In this document: in pieces, positions 19,044 through 29,327 of the stretch
Numbering within the stretch: the first letter of the stretch is position 1
How the letters are laid out: each line of letters begins with the position of its first letter
Assembly (NCBI RefSeq): GCF_016653615.1
Contig: NZ_CP067393.1
Span: 1,007,673-1,071,672, forward strand
DNA: 64,000 nt
DNA from: Entomomonas asaccharolytica
GTDB taxonomy: Bacteria > Pseudomonadota > Gammaproteobacteria > Pseudomonadales > Pseudomonadaceae
Direction: 5' to 3'
The notes under the pieces: generated by a model
What the model saw: the letters and a program-made list of their open reading frames with translations, nothing else
Told to the model about the DNA's origin: nothing
The model's database searches: none
Translations under genes and position numbers: made by a program

Positions 19044-20843
19044 GTGAATTACGTTCAGCAAATTGAAGATTCAAAAAAAGTATTTGATTGGAAAGCATTG
19101 GTTTGGTCGCTGTTATTTTTTTGGTATTTTTCGGCTGTAATACAGGGATTAATCTTTTTTTCTGGAACCGCAGGCTTTGAAGGGCTAAGAAATAGTTTTT
19201 ATTTCAGTACCTTATGGTTGATACCTTTATTATTAATACCAACATACACAAGACAAATAGCAGCAGTAATTGGAATAATATTATGGGCAGCTTCATTAGG
19301 TAGTTTAGGCTATTACATAATTTACCAGCAGGAATTTTCTCAAAGCGTAATTTTTATTATGTTTGAGTCAAATCCCGCAGAAGCAGGTGAATATATTAGC
19401 CAATACTTTAGCCTGACCTTATTAAGTATATTAATAGCCTATACAATTGGTGGTTTTTTACTATGGCGTAAGGTTAGGGCGATTTATTTACCAAATCCAT
19501 TAGCAATTTATATGGTGTGCTTATTAATAGTGATAAGTGTGGCAGGTTATCCGCTTGCTAACAGAATGTTAAAAAAACAAGAACCATTTGCTGTTGCCGC
19601 CGAAAAAGCATTTATTCGTATGGAGCCAGCAGTACCTTGGCAATTAGTGGTTGGTTATTATCAATATCAACAGCAATTAACTAATATGCAAAAATTATTA
19701 GATAATAATGCGGCTTTACCTCCCATAGCTAATTTGCATGATAGTAATGGAGAAACTCCAAGAACATTAGTAGTAGTGATAGGGGAGTCTACGTCACGAT
19801 TACATATGGGGTTATACGGCTATCCTCGCGATACAACACCCAATTTACAACAAATACAAAAAACAGATAAAGGATTAGTGGTCTTTAATAATGTTGTAGC
19901 TGCTCGTCCTTATACTATTGAGATGTTACAACAAGCACTAACCTTTGCTGACCAGCAAAGTCCTAATCGTTATTTATCAGAACCTTCCTTTATTAATTTG
20001 ATGAAGCAAGCAGGTTATAAAACTTTCTGGATAACAAATCAGCAAACCATGACTAAACGTAATACTATGCTGACTACGTTCTCACAAATAGCAGATGAGC
20101 AGTTTTATTTAAATAATCAACGTAGTCAAAATGCAGAGCAACATGATGAGGTGGTGTTTGAACCATTTGCTAAGGTTTTAAATGATCCAGCCCCTAAAAA
20201 ACTTATTGTGGTTCATTTATTAGGAACCCATATGAATTATAAATATAGATATCCTGATGAATTCAACAAGTTTGAAGGAAGAGATAAAGTTGTGCCTGCT
20301 AATTTAGATGATAAGCAAGTCGCTATTTATAATAGTTATGATAATGCAGTGCTTTATAATGATTATGTGGTTTCTACATTAATTAAAAAATTTGCTGCAA
20401 CAGATCCTTATGGTTTCTTGGTCTATTTATCAGATCACGGTGAGGAGGTGTTTGGCGATCCTCAACATAAGGTGTTAGGGCGTAATGAAGCTGCGCCAAC
20501 TAAAGGTATGTATACAGTTCCTTTTATGGTATGGAGTTCACCAAGTTGGCAACAAACCCATCAACATAATTTACAAGCAATGGTTAATCGGCCATATAGT
20601 TCAAGCCATCTAATTCATACGCTGTCTGATCTAGCTGGTTTAACTTATGATAATTATTTACCTGAAAACAGTTTGGTTAACCCTAATTATGTAGTCAAAA
20701 CTCGTTGGATAGGTGATCCTAATGGTAAATTAAAATCTTATGATGCGCTATTTCCAGACAGTACCAAGCAATCTACAATGGGCAATCAATTAGCAATCGC
20801 CAAGGAAAGACAGTTAAAGACTAAAAAAGAATTGGTTGATTAA
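19044..20843 (+). CDS. cptA: Phosphoethanolamine transferase, EptC/CptA type
   Basis: Inner-membrane enzyme that transfers phosphoethanolamine from phosphatidylethanolamine to LPS core or lipid A. The first ~170 residues hold about five membrane helices. The periplasmic sulfatase-like domain starts with VVVIGESTSRLHMGLYGYPR, which includes the catalytic Thr region. VVHLLGTHMNYKYRYP and YLSDHGEEVFGDPQHKVLGR supply metal-binding residues. It starts with GTG. Similarity to the E. coli CptA branch is judged by eye, and an EptA-like substrate cannot be excluded. It lies next to the Kdo/LPS-export operon, with which it shares a bidirectional terminator. Confidence 0.85.
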   Translation: MNYVQQIEDSKKVFDWKALVWSLLFFWYFSAVIQGLIFFSGTAGFEGLRNSFYFSTLWLIPLLLIPTYTRQIAAVIGIILWAASLGSLGYYIIYQQEFSQSVIFIMFESNPAEAGEYISQYFSLTLLSILIAYTIGGFLLWRKVRAIYLPNPLAIYMVCLLIVISVAGYPLANRMLKKQEPFAVAAEKAFIRMEPAVPWQLVVGYYQYQQQLTNMQKLLDNNAALPPIANLHDSNGETPRTLVVVIGESTSRLHMGLYGYPRDTTPNLQQIQKTDKGLVVFNNVVAARPYTIEMLQQALTFADQQSPNRYLSEPSFINLMKQAGYKTFWITNQQTMTKRNTMLTTFSQIADEQFYLNNQRSQNAEQHDEVVFEPFAKVLNDPAPKKLIVVHLLGTHMNYKYRYPDEFNKFEGRDKVVPANLDDKQVAIYNSYDNAVLYNDYVVSTLIKKFAATDPYGFLVYLSDHGEEVFGDPQHKVLGRNEAAPTKGMYTVPFMVWSSPSWQQTHQHNLQAMVNRPYSSSHLIHTLSDLAGLTYDNYLPENSLVNPNYVVKTRWIGDPNGKLKSYDALFPDSTKQSTMGNQLAIAKERQLKTKKELVD

Positions 20844-20856
20844 TAGTTAGCGCAAT

Positions 20857-20888
20857 AAAAAAGCCAATAATTTGTTATTGGCTTTTTT
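20857..20888. terminator. Bidirectional terminator between cptA and lptB
   Basis: A perfect 14-bp inverted repeat (arms AAAAAAGCCAATAA and its complement, loop TTTG) has an A-run on one side and a T-run on the other, so it can end both convergent transcripts. Confidence 0.88.
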
Positions 20889-20906
20889 GAGTACTAATAA
20901 ACAATA

Positions 20907-21632
20907 TTAAAGGTGGAATTCGTGACCTAAGTATACATCTTTTACAATTTGGTCATTTAAGATATCTTCAGAACTGCCTTGGGCAATTATTTTTCCTTCA
21001 TTCACGATATAAGCTTTTTCACAAATATCTAATGTTTCACGCACATTGTGATCTGTAATGAGAATACCAATGCCTCTATCTCTTAAATGGTAAATAATCT
21101 GTTTAATATCATTAATTGAAATGGGGTCCACACCTGCAAAAGGCTCATCAAGTAATATAAATTTAGGATTACTTGCTAGTGATCTAGCAATTTCAACACG
21201 ACGTCTTTCACCACCCGAAAGGCTCATCCCTGTATTATTTCGAATATGATTAATATGAAATTCATTTAATAAGCTTTCTAAGATTTGGTTACGCTGTGAG
21301 GCTGTTATATCTTTACGCAATTCTAAAATAGCCATAATATTTTCTGTAACGGTAAGTTTACGGAAAATAGACGCTTCCTGTGGTAAGTAACCAATACCTG
21401 CTTTAGCACGGCCGTGCATAGGTAAGTTAGTAACATCTTTACCATCAATAGTAATTATGCCTTGCTCAGGATGAATTAAACCTACGATCATATAGAAGCT
21501 AGTGGTTTTACCAGCACCATTCGGGCCTAGTAAACCAACAATACTGCCACTTTCTATAGATAGGCTAACACCGTTGACAACTTTACGACCATTATAGGCT
21601 TTAATTAAGTTACTTGCTGCGAGTGTAGTCAT
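20907..21632 (-). CDS. lptB: LPS export ABC transporter ATPase LptB
   Basis: LptB powers LPS extraction by LptFG. Walker A is [12 protein letters not shown], the signature is [15 protein letters not shown], Walker B is [13 protein letters not shown], and the switch His is in [12 protein letters not shown]. Length (241 aa) is normal. It is the last gene of the kdsD-kdsC-lptC-lptA-lptB operon, 3 nt after lptA. In Pseudomonas and E. coli rpoN follows directly, but here a terminator and the convergent cptA gene follow instead. Confidence 0.97.
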   Translation of the reverse strand: MTTLAASNLIKAYNGRKVVNGVSLSIESGSIVGLLGPNGAGKTTSFYMIVGLIHPEQGIITIDGKDVTNLPMHGRAKAGIGYLPQEASIFRKLTVTENIMAILELRKDITASQRNQILESLLNEFHINHIRNNTGMSLSGGERRRVEIARSLASNPKFILLDEPFAGVDPISINDIKQIIYHLRDRGIGILITDHNVRETLDICEKAYIVNEGKIIAQGSSEDILNDQIVKDVYLGHEFHL

Positions 21633-21635
21633 GGT

Positions 21636-22154
21636 TTAGTTCTTCTTCTCTGGTTCAAGTACCATGTTAATACGGCCAGGTTTGTTGGTTGCAGTTGAGT
21701 TTGTTTTGTTGCCTGCACTAATCAATTTACGTTCAGTATCATAAACAATTTTATCACCAGTAAATACATTATTTTTTTGTATCACTTTAGCATTATCAAT
21801 CAAAATAATTTTTTTGTTTGCTACTTGGTATTGTATAGTTTTACCATAGGCTTTAAGAACAGGATCATTAGGTGAAGGTATTTGTTCATAATAAGCTGGG
21901 TTACCTTGAGAGGTCATTACTTGAATACCACCATCTTTATTACGAGTAATAGTAACGGTATGTCCCATAACCTTCATACTGCCTTGAGTAATAATGACAT
22001 TGCCACGATACACTAATACCCCTTTGTTATTATCCAAATCAGCAGTGTCTGCTTGAATATGAATGGGCTGTTGGCTATCGGAAGGTAGAGCATAGGATGC
22101 TGTTTGAGCACTCATTAATACTGCTGCTAAAAAAATAAGGTATTTAATTCGCAT
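21636..22154 (-). CDS. lptA: LPS transport periplasmic protein LptA
   Basis: LptA forms the periplasmic bridge carrying LPS from LptC to LptD. A signal peptide ends SYA-LPSD. The OstA jellyroll is visible from PIHIQADTADLDNNKGVLVYRGNVIITQG through QNNVFTGDKIVYDTERKLI. Length is 172 aa. Its start overlaps the 3' end of lptC by 11 nt, which indicates tight coupling. The C-terminal tail is basic and polar. Confidence 0.95.
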   Translation of the reverse strand: MRIKYLIFLAAVLMSAQTASYALPSDSQQPIHIQADTADLDNNKGVLVYRGNVIITQGSMKVMGHTVTITRNKDGGIQVMTSQGNPAYYEQIPSPNDPVLKAYGKTIQYQVANKKIILIDNAKVIQKNNVFTGDKIVYDTERKLISAGNKTNSTATNKPGRINMVLEPEKKN

Positions 22155-22755
22155 TCTGGCCTCTATTTATTTTTGTCCTCACATTAGACAAAATCTGTAT
22201 TCTGTTTGTTTCAAAATAAGCTTTAACCCCATTACCTGACGTTTCACCATCTGGTGAGGTAACAATAGCGTAGTCACTAGACTCGGCATATTTTTTATCA
22301 GGATAGATCATTACTTGACCATATTTTACGGGATCTGATTGATTTTTTGCTTGTCCAATTTCAAAGGTATTGGTTTGACCTTGTTCGTCAATTTGAGTAC
22401 CTTTGATATTATTAATTAATTTGACTTCATCACCCTTAGGACCGACTTCACCTTTGTCACTTTTGATAAACCAAGGGTGAGCTGCTTCTTTATAAATATG
22501 TGCGGTAGGGTTAGTTAAATAACTAATATCTGTTTCTTCAACATGAGTAAGTTTCTCTGTTGTCATTTTATAGTCTGTAGTGCCATCTTCTTTATACTGA
22601 ATAACATTTACATCACTAGCAAAATAATCAATAGTAGGTTTGTTAGTAAATTTTGTATCTATTTTTATAGCATCTTCATCAAAATACTCAAAAATAGCTA
22701 CTAGTACTACTAATAGTAATAAAATTCCAAATTTATAAATAAAACTTCTACTCAT
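22144..22755 (-). CDS. lptC: LPS export membrane protein LptC
   Basis: Bitopic protein that receives LPS from LptB2FG and passes it to LptA. One membrane helix (residues 8-22) is followed by a periplasmic jellyroll containing YFASDVNVIQYKEDG, YLTNPTAHIYKE, GQVMIYPDKKYAESSDYAIVTSPDGETSGNGVKAY. The last segment is a typical LptC signature. Length is 203 aa. It lies 3 nt downstream of kdsC and overlaps lptA. Confidence 0.93.
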   Translation of the reverse strand: MSRSFIYKFGILLLLVVLVAIFEYFDEDAIKIDTKFTNKPTIDYFASDVNVIQYKEDGTTDYKMTTEKLTHVEETDISYLTNPTAHIYKEAAHPWFIKSDKGEVGPKGDEVKLINNIKGTQIDEQGQTNTFEIGQAKNQSDPVKYGQVMIYPDKKYAESSDYAIVTSPDGETSGNGVKAYFETNRIQILSNVRTKINRGQNAN

Positions 22756-22758
22756 TGT

Positions 22759-23280
22759 TTATAAATACTGTTGTTGGAGAGCTTCTAATTGCCCTCGTGC
22801 TAGTAATATACGTTCGCAGAATTCTCGAACAGCTCCTTTACCACCTTTAGCTACCGTTGTTGCTAAGGCATGTTGTTTAACAAAATCATTAGCATTGGCT
22901 ACTGCCATACCAATTCCTGCTTTTCTAATGGCAGGTAAATCAGGTAAATCGTCACCTAAATAGGCTACTTGTTCATGGCTAAATGAGGTTTTTGCCAATA
23001 ACTCATCTAATGCAGTTAATTTATCTTCACGACCATGAAAATAGTGTTGAATACCAAGATTTTTCACTCGATTTTCTACCACAATACTACTACGGCCTGT
23101 AATTACAGCAACTTGTATGCCTACTTGCATTAACATTTTAATACCTAAGCCATCTAGGGTATTAAATGTTTTAAATTCAGTACCATCTGGAAGGAAGTAT
23201 AGACGACCATCGGTCATAACTCCATCTACATCAAACACCGCCAGTTTGATTTTTTTAGCTCGTTCAGCGAAATTTAACAT
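22759..23280 (-). CDS. kdsC: 3-deoxy-D-manno-octulosonate-8-phosphate phosphatase KdsC
   Basis: HAD-family phosphatase that releases Kdo from Kdo-8-phosphate for LPS inner-core synthesis. The nucleophile motif is VFDVDGVMTDGRLYF, the second motif is VAVITGRSS, and the metal site is YLGDDLPDLPAI. The tetramer tail is AKGGKGAVREFCERIL. Length (173 aa) is normal. It is packed between kdsD (2-nt gap) and lptC. Confidence 0.96.
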   Translation of the reverse strand: MLNFAERAKKIKLAVFDVDGVMTDGRLYFLPDGTEFKTFNTLDGLGIKMLMQVGIQVAVITGRSSIVVENRVKNLGIQHYFHGREDKLTALDELLAKTSFSHEQVAYLGDDLPDLPAIRKAGIGMAVANANDFVKQHALATTVAKGGKGAVREFCERILLARGQLEALQQQYL

Positions 23281-23282
23281 AT

Positions 23283-24257
23283 TTAAATAACCCCTGCGCG
23301 AGTTAGATCATGGATATGTAATACACCTATTGGGTTTTGCTGATCATTAACAATTGGTAATACACTAATTTTGTGATCATCCATAATTTTTAATGCCTCT
23401 GCCGCTAGAATTTCAGGGCGTGCAGTTTTACTTTTTGCAGTCATGACTTGCTCGATAGTTAAATGCCGAATATCCGCATCACGATCAAGGGTTCTTCTTA
23501 GGTCACCATCAGTAAATACACCCAGTAGTTTGTCTTCAGCATTCACCACTAAAGCGATGCCTAATCCTACTCGTGACATTTCTAAAAGTGCTTGTTTAAG
23601 GGGAGTGGTAAGAGAGACTTTTGGTAACTCTTTACCTGTATGCATAATATCAGATACTTTTAATAGTAAACGACGACCCAAAGCACCGCCAGGATGTGAG
23701 AAAGCAAAATCTTCTGCTGTAAAACCCCTTGCTTCTAAAAGAGCAATAGCTAGTGCATCACCTAGTACCAATGTTGCAGTAGTAGAGGAGGTGGGTGCTA
23801 AATTAAGCGGGCAGGCTTCTTGGGTAACACTCACATCAAGATTAACATTGGCTGCTTGTGCTAAAGGAGAATTGATATTACCTGTCATGGTAATTAAAGT
23901 AATACCCAGTCGTTTAATGAGTGGTAATAGGGTAGTTATTTCTGCGGTTGAACCTGAGTTAGAAATGGCTAACACGATATCTTGTTTAGTAATCATCCCC
24001 ATGTCGCCATGACTGGCTTCAGCAGGATGTACAAAGAAAGCAGGTGTGCCCGTGCTAGCAAGGGTGGCAGCAATTTTACGGCCTATATGCCCAGATTTAC
24101 CTATACCTGATACAACTATTCGGCCTTGTGCATTTAAGATAAGTTTACAAGCTGTTACAAAATTTTCATTAATATGCTCTTTTAATGAGTCGATAGCTTG
24201 TAACTCTAACTCTATAGTACGTTTGGCTGATTCAATAAAGTTGAACTTGTTTTCCAT
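23283..24257 (-). CDS. kdsD: Arabinose-5-phosphate isomerase KdsD
   Basis: Converts ribulose-5-phosphate to arabinose-5-phosphate, the first step to Kdo. An N-terminal SIS domain (GIGKSGHIGRKIAATLASTG, HPAEASHGDMGMI, SNSGSTAEITTLLPLIKRLG) is followed by two CBS domains (ALVVNAEDKLLGVFTDGDLRR and KISVLPIVNDQQNPIGVLHIHDL). At 324 aa it is full length. It heads the operon and is divergent from mlaF across about 180 bp of AT-rich DNA that should hold both promoters. Confidence 0.96.
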   Translation of the reverse strand: MENKFNFIESAKRTIELELQAIDSLKEHINENFVTACKLILNAQGRIVVSGIGKSGHIGRKIAATLASTGTPAFFVHPAEASHGDMGMITKQDIVLAISNSGSTAEITTLLPLIKRLGITLITMTGNINSPLAQAANVNLDVSVTQEACPLNLAPTSSTTATLVLGDALAIALLEARGFTAEDFAFSHPGGALGRRLLLKVSDIMHTGKELPKVSLTTPLKQALLEMSRVGLGIALVVNAEDKLLGVFTDGDLRRTLDRDADIRHLTIEQVMTAKSKTARPEILAAEALKIMDDHKISVLPIVNDQQNPIGVLHIHDLTRAGVI

Positions 24258-24435
24258 TTAGTAACTACAATCTGGATGATTAAAAGTATAATTATAGCAA
24301 TAAATTGTTTTGTATATCTAAATATATTATTAAATTTAGTGTAGATTCATTTTATATTTTGAGTTATCGGTTAGAATAGAGAGATATCACTAATTAGATT
24401 ACATTAAAAAGTAATAATAATTTAAGGAGAATAGA

Positions 24436-25245
24436 GTGTCGCCTAATAGCAGCTATGCTGTGGAATTGCAAAATATGTCCTTTAAGCGTGGTGACCGTTA
24501 TATTTTTAAAGATATTGATATGACCATTGCCCATGGCAAAATCACTGCCATTATGGGTCCGTCTGGTTGTGGCAAAACAACCTTATTAAATTTAATCAGT
24601 GGTCAACTGTTACCAAATCAAGGAAAAGTAATGATTGACGGTAGGAATATTCCTGATTTAAGCCGTAATGAGTTATTTGATTTGCGTAAAGAAATGGGTG
24701 TGCTGTTTCAAAGCGGTGCACTTTTTACAGATATGAATGTTTTTGAAAATGTAGCTTTCCCTTTGCGTATTCATACAGATTTGCCTGAGCAGATGATCAG
24801 AGATATTGTCTTTATGAAATTACAGGCAGTTGGCTTACGGGGTGCCGCAAAATTAGCGCCTGATGAGTTATCAGGTGGTATGAAGCGTCGGGTGGCTTTA
24901 GCCCGTGCTATTGCTATGGATCCACAAATTCTATTATATGATGAACCTTTTGCAGGGCAAGACCCGATTGCCATGGGTGTATTAGTACGCCTGATTAAAT
25001 TGTTAAATGATGCATTGGGTATCACTAGTATTATCGTATCCCATGATATTGATGAAACTTGCAGTATTGCTGACTATATTTATGTAGTGGGTAATGCTCA
25101 AGTGTTAGGTCATGGCACACCTGAGGAGTTAAAACAGATGGATGATCCTCGTGTTCGTCAGTTTATAATGGGTGAACCTGATGGGCCTATTCACTTCCAA
25201 TTTCCAGCTGAAGATTATCAAAAAGCATTATTGGGAGCTGAGTAA
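24436..25245 (+). CDS. mlaF: Phospholipid ABC transporter ATPase MlaF
   Basis: ATPase of the Mla system, which moves phospholipids between outer and inner membrane to keep lipid asymmetry. Walker A is GPSGCGKTT, the signature is LSGGMKRRVALARAI, and Walker B is ILLYDEPFAGQDP. The GTG start has a strong AAGGAG ribosome-binding site. Length is 269 aa. The stop codon overlaps the mlaE start. It is the first gene of the mlaFEDCB-ibaG-murA series. Confidence 0.96.
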   Translation: MSPNSSYAVELQNMSFKRGDRYIFKDIDMTIAHGKITAIMGPSGCGKTTLLNLISGQLLPNQGKVMIDGRNIPDLSRNELFDLRKEMGVLFQSGALFTDMNVFENVAFPLRIHTDLPEQMIRDIVFMKLQAVGLRGAAKLAPDELSGGMKRRVALARAIAMDPQILLYDEPFAGQDPIAMGVLVRLIKLLNDALGITSIIVSHDIDETCSIADYIYVVGNAQVLGHGTPEELKQMDDPRVRQFIMGEPDGPIHFQFPAEDYQKALLGAE

Positions 25246-26048
25246 TGGAAAATAAAAGTAAAGGTTTATTAGAGCGTATCCAGTTACTAGGGCGATCAGC
25301 TATTGATATTATAGCAAGCTTGGGTAATGCAGGTATTTTTCTTGCTATGTCGCTGATCGGTCGGCCTGGTCCAGGTAAGCATTTTCAATTATTAGTGAAA
25401 CAAATTTATTTTGTAGGTGTTTTATCACTACCTATTATCGTTGTTTCAGGGCTGTTTATTGGCATGATTATGGCGCTGCAAGGCTATAATATTCTCATTA
25501 GCTATGCTTCAGCAGAAGCGGTAGGGCAAGTGGTTGCTTTAAGTTTGCTACGAGAGTTAGGCCCTGTGGTTACAGGGTTATTATTTGCAGGCCGTGCTGG
25601 ATCAGCATTAACAGCAGAAATTGGTAATATGAAAGCATCAGAACAGTTATCTGGTTTAGAAACTTTTGGTGTTGATCCTCTTAAATATGTAATAGCGCCT
25701 CGTTTAATCGCTGGCTTTATCAGCATGCCATTATTAGCTACTATTTTTGTGGTAGTAGGTATTTGGGGTGGTGCAATGGTTGCCGTTGATTGGTTAGGAG
25801 TGTTTGATGGCTCTTACTGGGGCAATATGCAAAGTAGTGTTCGTTTTGGTTATGATGTTTGTAATGGTTTGATAAAAGGTATTGTATTTGCTTTTGTTGC
25901 TACATGGATTGCGGTTTATCAAGGCTATTCTTGTGAAGCCACTTCTGTAGGGATTAGTAGAGCCACTACCAAAACCGTGGTGTTTTCATCACTAGCCATT
26001 TTAGGATTGGATTTTATTTTAACCGCATTAATGTTTGGAGAGATTTAA
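25245..26048 (+). CDS. mlaE: Phospholipid ABC transporter permease MlaE
   Basis: Integral membrane subunit of the MlaFEDB complex. Hydrophobic helices span most of the 267 residues. Family segments are GLFIGMIMALQGYNIL, LLRELGPVVTGLLFAGRAGSALTAEIGNMKASEQ and GYSCEATSVGISRATTKTVV. The ends overlap mlaF and mlaD by one base or codon, a classic coupled array. Confidence 0.96.
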   Translation: MENKSKGLLERIQLLGRSAIDIIASLGNAGIFLAMSLIGRPGPGKHFQLLVKQIYFVGVLSLPIIVVSGLFIGMIMALQGYNILISYASAEAVGQVVALSLLRELGPVVTGLLFAGRAGSALTAEIGNMKASEQLSGLETFGVDPLKYVIAPRLIAGFISMPLLATIFVVVGIWGGAMVAVDWLGVFDGSYWGNMQSSVRFGYDVCNGLIKGIVFAFVATWIAVYQGYSCEATSVGISRATTKTVVFSSLAILGLDFILTALMFGEI

Positions 26049-26590
26049 TGAATAACCGTGCCCTTGAGATTACCGTAGGTCTTTTTGTATTGGCCGGTAT
26101 ATTGGCGCTTGCTTTATTAGCCTTTAGAGTAAGTGGTTTGACTTTAGGAGATACTGGCCAAGGTACTTTTAGAGTGACAGCCTATTTTGATAATGTGGAT
26201 GGTTTGAAAGTTCGTTCACGGGTTGCTTTTGCTGGTGTAACAATTGGTAAAGTAACTGCTATTGAAATGGCGCCTGAACAATATCAAGCTAAAGTAACTT
26301 TAGAGTTAAATGGTGATGTTAACTATTTGCCTGAAGATTCTACTGCCATTATTTATACTGCTGGCCTATTAGGTGAAAAATATGTGGGTTTCAGCTTAGG
26401 TGGTGAAGAAGAAGTATTAAAAGATGGTTCTGTGATTCGAGATACTCAGTCAACACTAGTGTTAGAGGATTTAATTAACAAATTTGTTATGGGCTCTGAT
26501 GATAGTGGTAAAGAAGTTGCTAAGCAACTGCAAACAATGAATGATACTTTGAAAGAACTAGTTAAAACTAATCCAAATCTTGCGCATTAA
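26048..26590 (+). CDS. mlaD: Mla substrate-binding MCE protein MlaD
   Basis: MCE-domain protein that forms a hexameric ring in the periplasm and passes phospholipids between MlaC and MlaE. An N-terminal helix (EITVGLFVLAGILALALLAF) is followed by the MCE domain with YFDNVDGLKVRSRVAFAGVTIGKVTAIEM and TAGLLGEKYVGFSLGGEEE. The C-terminal tail (LEDLINKFV, then a helical extension) is usual for the hydrophobic tunnel. Length is 180 aa. Confidence 0.95.
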   Translation: MNNRALEITVGLFVLAGILALALLAFRVSGLTLGDTGQGTFRVTAYFDNVDGLKVRSRVAFAGVTIGKVTAIEMAPEQYQAKVTLELNGDVNYLPEDSTAIIYTAGLLGEKYVGFSLGGEEEVLKDGSVIRDTQSTLVLEDLINKFVMGSDDSGKEVAKQLQTMNDTLKELVKTNPNLAH

Positions 26591-26605
26591 TTACGAGGAA
26601 TAAAT

Positions 26606-27247
26606 ATGATGATTAAAAAATACAGTCATTTAGTTTTTACATGCTTATTAGCTATTTTTGCAACCAGTGTTGTAGCCGCAGAGCAAACACCACAACAAGT
26701 GGTTCAATCTACTGTAGATGTGTTGTTAAAAGACCTTAATGCAAATAGGGCTAAATATAAAAGAGATCCTGCTACCTTCCATGCATCATTACATAGTATT
26801 TTAACACCTGTTGTTGATGTGGATGGTATTGCTCGCACTGTGATGACTGTAAAATATGCGCGTCGTGCTACGCCTCAACAAATGGAAACCTTTAAAGCTA
26901 ACTTTGAGAAAGGTTTGATGCAGTTCTATGGTAATGCTTTACTTGAGTATGAAAACCAAGGTATTAAGGTATTAAGAACTACACCTACAGATGACCCTAA
27001 TCGTGTTAGCGTAGCAATGGAGTTAAGAGGTAATAACAACACTATCTATCCAGTTTCTTATACAATGGTTAAATTGGATGGTAAATGGGTTATCAGAAAC
27101 GTTATCGTAAATGGTTTAAATATTGGTAAATTGTTCAGAGATCAATTTGCAAGTGAAATGCGTAATAATAACGATAATTTAGATTATGTTATCAACAATT
27201 GGGCTGATGCAGTAAAACGTGCTCAAGAGTCATCAGATAAAGATTAA
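26606..27247 (+). CDS. mlaC: Periplasmic phospholipid-binding protein MlaC
   Basis: Soluble shuttle that carries phospholipids between MlaA in the outer membrane and MlaD. A signal peptide ends VVAAEQ. The Ttg2D/MlaC domain includes VDVDGIARTVMTVKYARRATPQQMETF, an LLEYENQGIKVL segment and LDGKWVIRNVIVNGLNIGKLFRDQFAS. Length is 213 aa. GAGGA precedes the ATG by 7 nt. It lies 16 nt after mlaD. Confidence 0.94.
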   Translation: MMIKKYSHLVFTCLLAIFATSVVAAEQTPQQVVQSTVDVLLKDLNANRAKYKRDPATFHASLHSILTPVVDVDGIARTVMTVKYARRATPQQMETFKANFEKGLMQFYGNALLEYENQGIKVLRTTPTDDPNRVSVAMELRGNNNTIYPVSYTMVKLDGKWVIRNVIVNGLNIGKLFRDQFASEMRNNNDNLDYVINNWADAVKRAQESSDKD

Positions 27248-27258
27248 GGTATTTATTT

Positions 27259-27612
27259 GTGAGTGATGTAAATACAAAAACTGCTCTAGCTACCCTGAAA
27301 GAGGGTAGTGCTGGTGAATTATTACTCGCTGGTCAGTTAGATTATCGTAATGGCAAACATCTTTGTGAGCTAGGTGAGTCTATTATTAATAATAGTTCAG
27401 CTAGTTCTTTTACACTAGATTGTTCGGGTGTCACTCGGACTAGTAGTGTTGGGTTATCATTAGTTTTATCATTAATTCGTGATGCCAAAAAGCAAGCTAA
27501 ACCATTAATGATAAAAACTTTTACTGAAGACTTGGATGAAATTGCTAAGTTCTCAGGGTTAATAGAAATATTACCTTTAGCGGATGATTTTAAAGTAGTA
27601 AATGTAAATTAA
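27259..27612 (+). CDS. mlaB: STAS-domain protein MlaB
   Basis: Cytoplasmic STAS protein that binds MlaF and is needed for transporter assembly. The 117-aa protein has the STAS pattern SFTLDCSGVTRTSSVGLSLVLSLIRDAKKQ, with the Ser/Thr loop. GTG start. Position directly after mlaC supports the call over an unrelated anti-sigma antagonist. Confidence 0.88.
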   Translation: MSDVNTKTALATLKEGSAGELLLAGQLDYRNGKHLCELGESIINNSSASSFTLDCSGVTRTSSVGLSLVLSLIRDAKKQAKPLMIKTFTEDLDEIAKFSGLIEILPLADDFKVVNVN

Positions 27613-27630
27613 GTACAGCGGGATAAGTGA

Positions 27631-27870
27631 ATGCAACCAACTGAAGTAAAGAGTTTTTTAGAAGAACGATTACCTAGTTCACAGGTTGAAGTGGAAGGTG
27701 AAGGCTGTAATTTTCAACTAAATATAATTAGTGATGAATTATGTGCGTTAAGCCCTGTTAAGCGTCAACAACAAATTTATAGCCATCTTAATCCTTGGAT
27801 TGCTGATGGGCGTATTCATGCAATTACTATGAAGTTTTACACGCGTAGTGATTGGGCAGAACGTAATTAA
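27631..27870 (+). CDS. ibaG: BolA-family protein IbaG
   Basis: Small (79 aa) BolA/IbaG protein, a monothiol-glutaredoxin partner in iron-sulfur handling and the acid response. The fold is visible in the EVEGEGCNFQLNIIS strand region, SPVKRQQQIYSHLNPWI and the conserved HAITMKFYTRSDW end. Its place between mlaB and murA is conserved in Pseudomonas and enterics. A direct role in lipid transport is not established. Confidence 0.92.
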   Translation: MQPTEVKSFLEERLPSSQVEVEGEGCNFQLNIISDELCALSPVKRQQQIYSHLNPWIADGRIHAITMKFYTRSDWAERN

Positions 27871-27897
27871 AATCATAATTATTTTAGAGAGAATTGA

Positions 27898-29163
<1,266 letters not shown>

Positions 29164-29190
29164 TTTATTTAATACCTTGTTTGTTTTATA

Positions 29191-29229
29191 AAATATCCTC
29201 TAGTGTTGTTCATTAGAGGATATTTTTTT
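29191..29229 (+). terminator. Terminator after murA
   Basis: Twelve-bp arms (AAATATCCTCTA and its complement) around an 11-base loop are followed by a T-run. It separates the mla-murA transcript from the his genes. Confidence 0.85.
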
Positions 29230-29327
29230 AATAAGAAAAATTTTTACTGCGATTTAATAGCATTGTTTGCCAAGAAACGCCATAATAACGGTTAACCGAT
29301 AAAAAATTTAAAAGTTAAGTGTTTATT

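Noticed and set aside
23443-24012. 189-codon plus-strand open frame opposite kdsD
   Set aside because: It is a shadow of the kdsD reading frame with low-complexity Ser/Pro/Val composition and no family resemblance.
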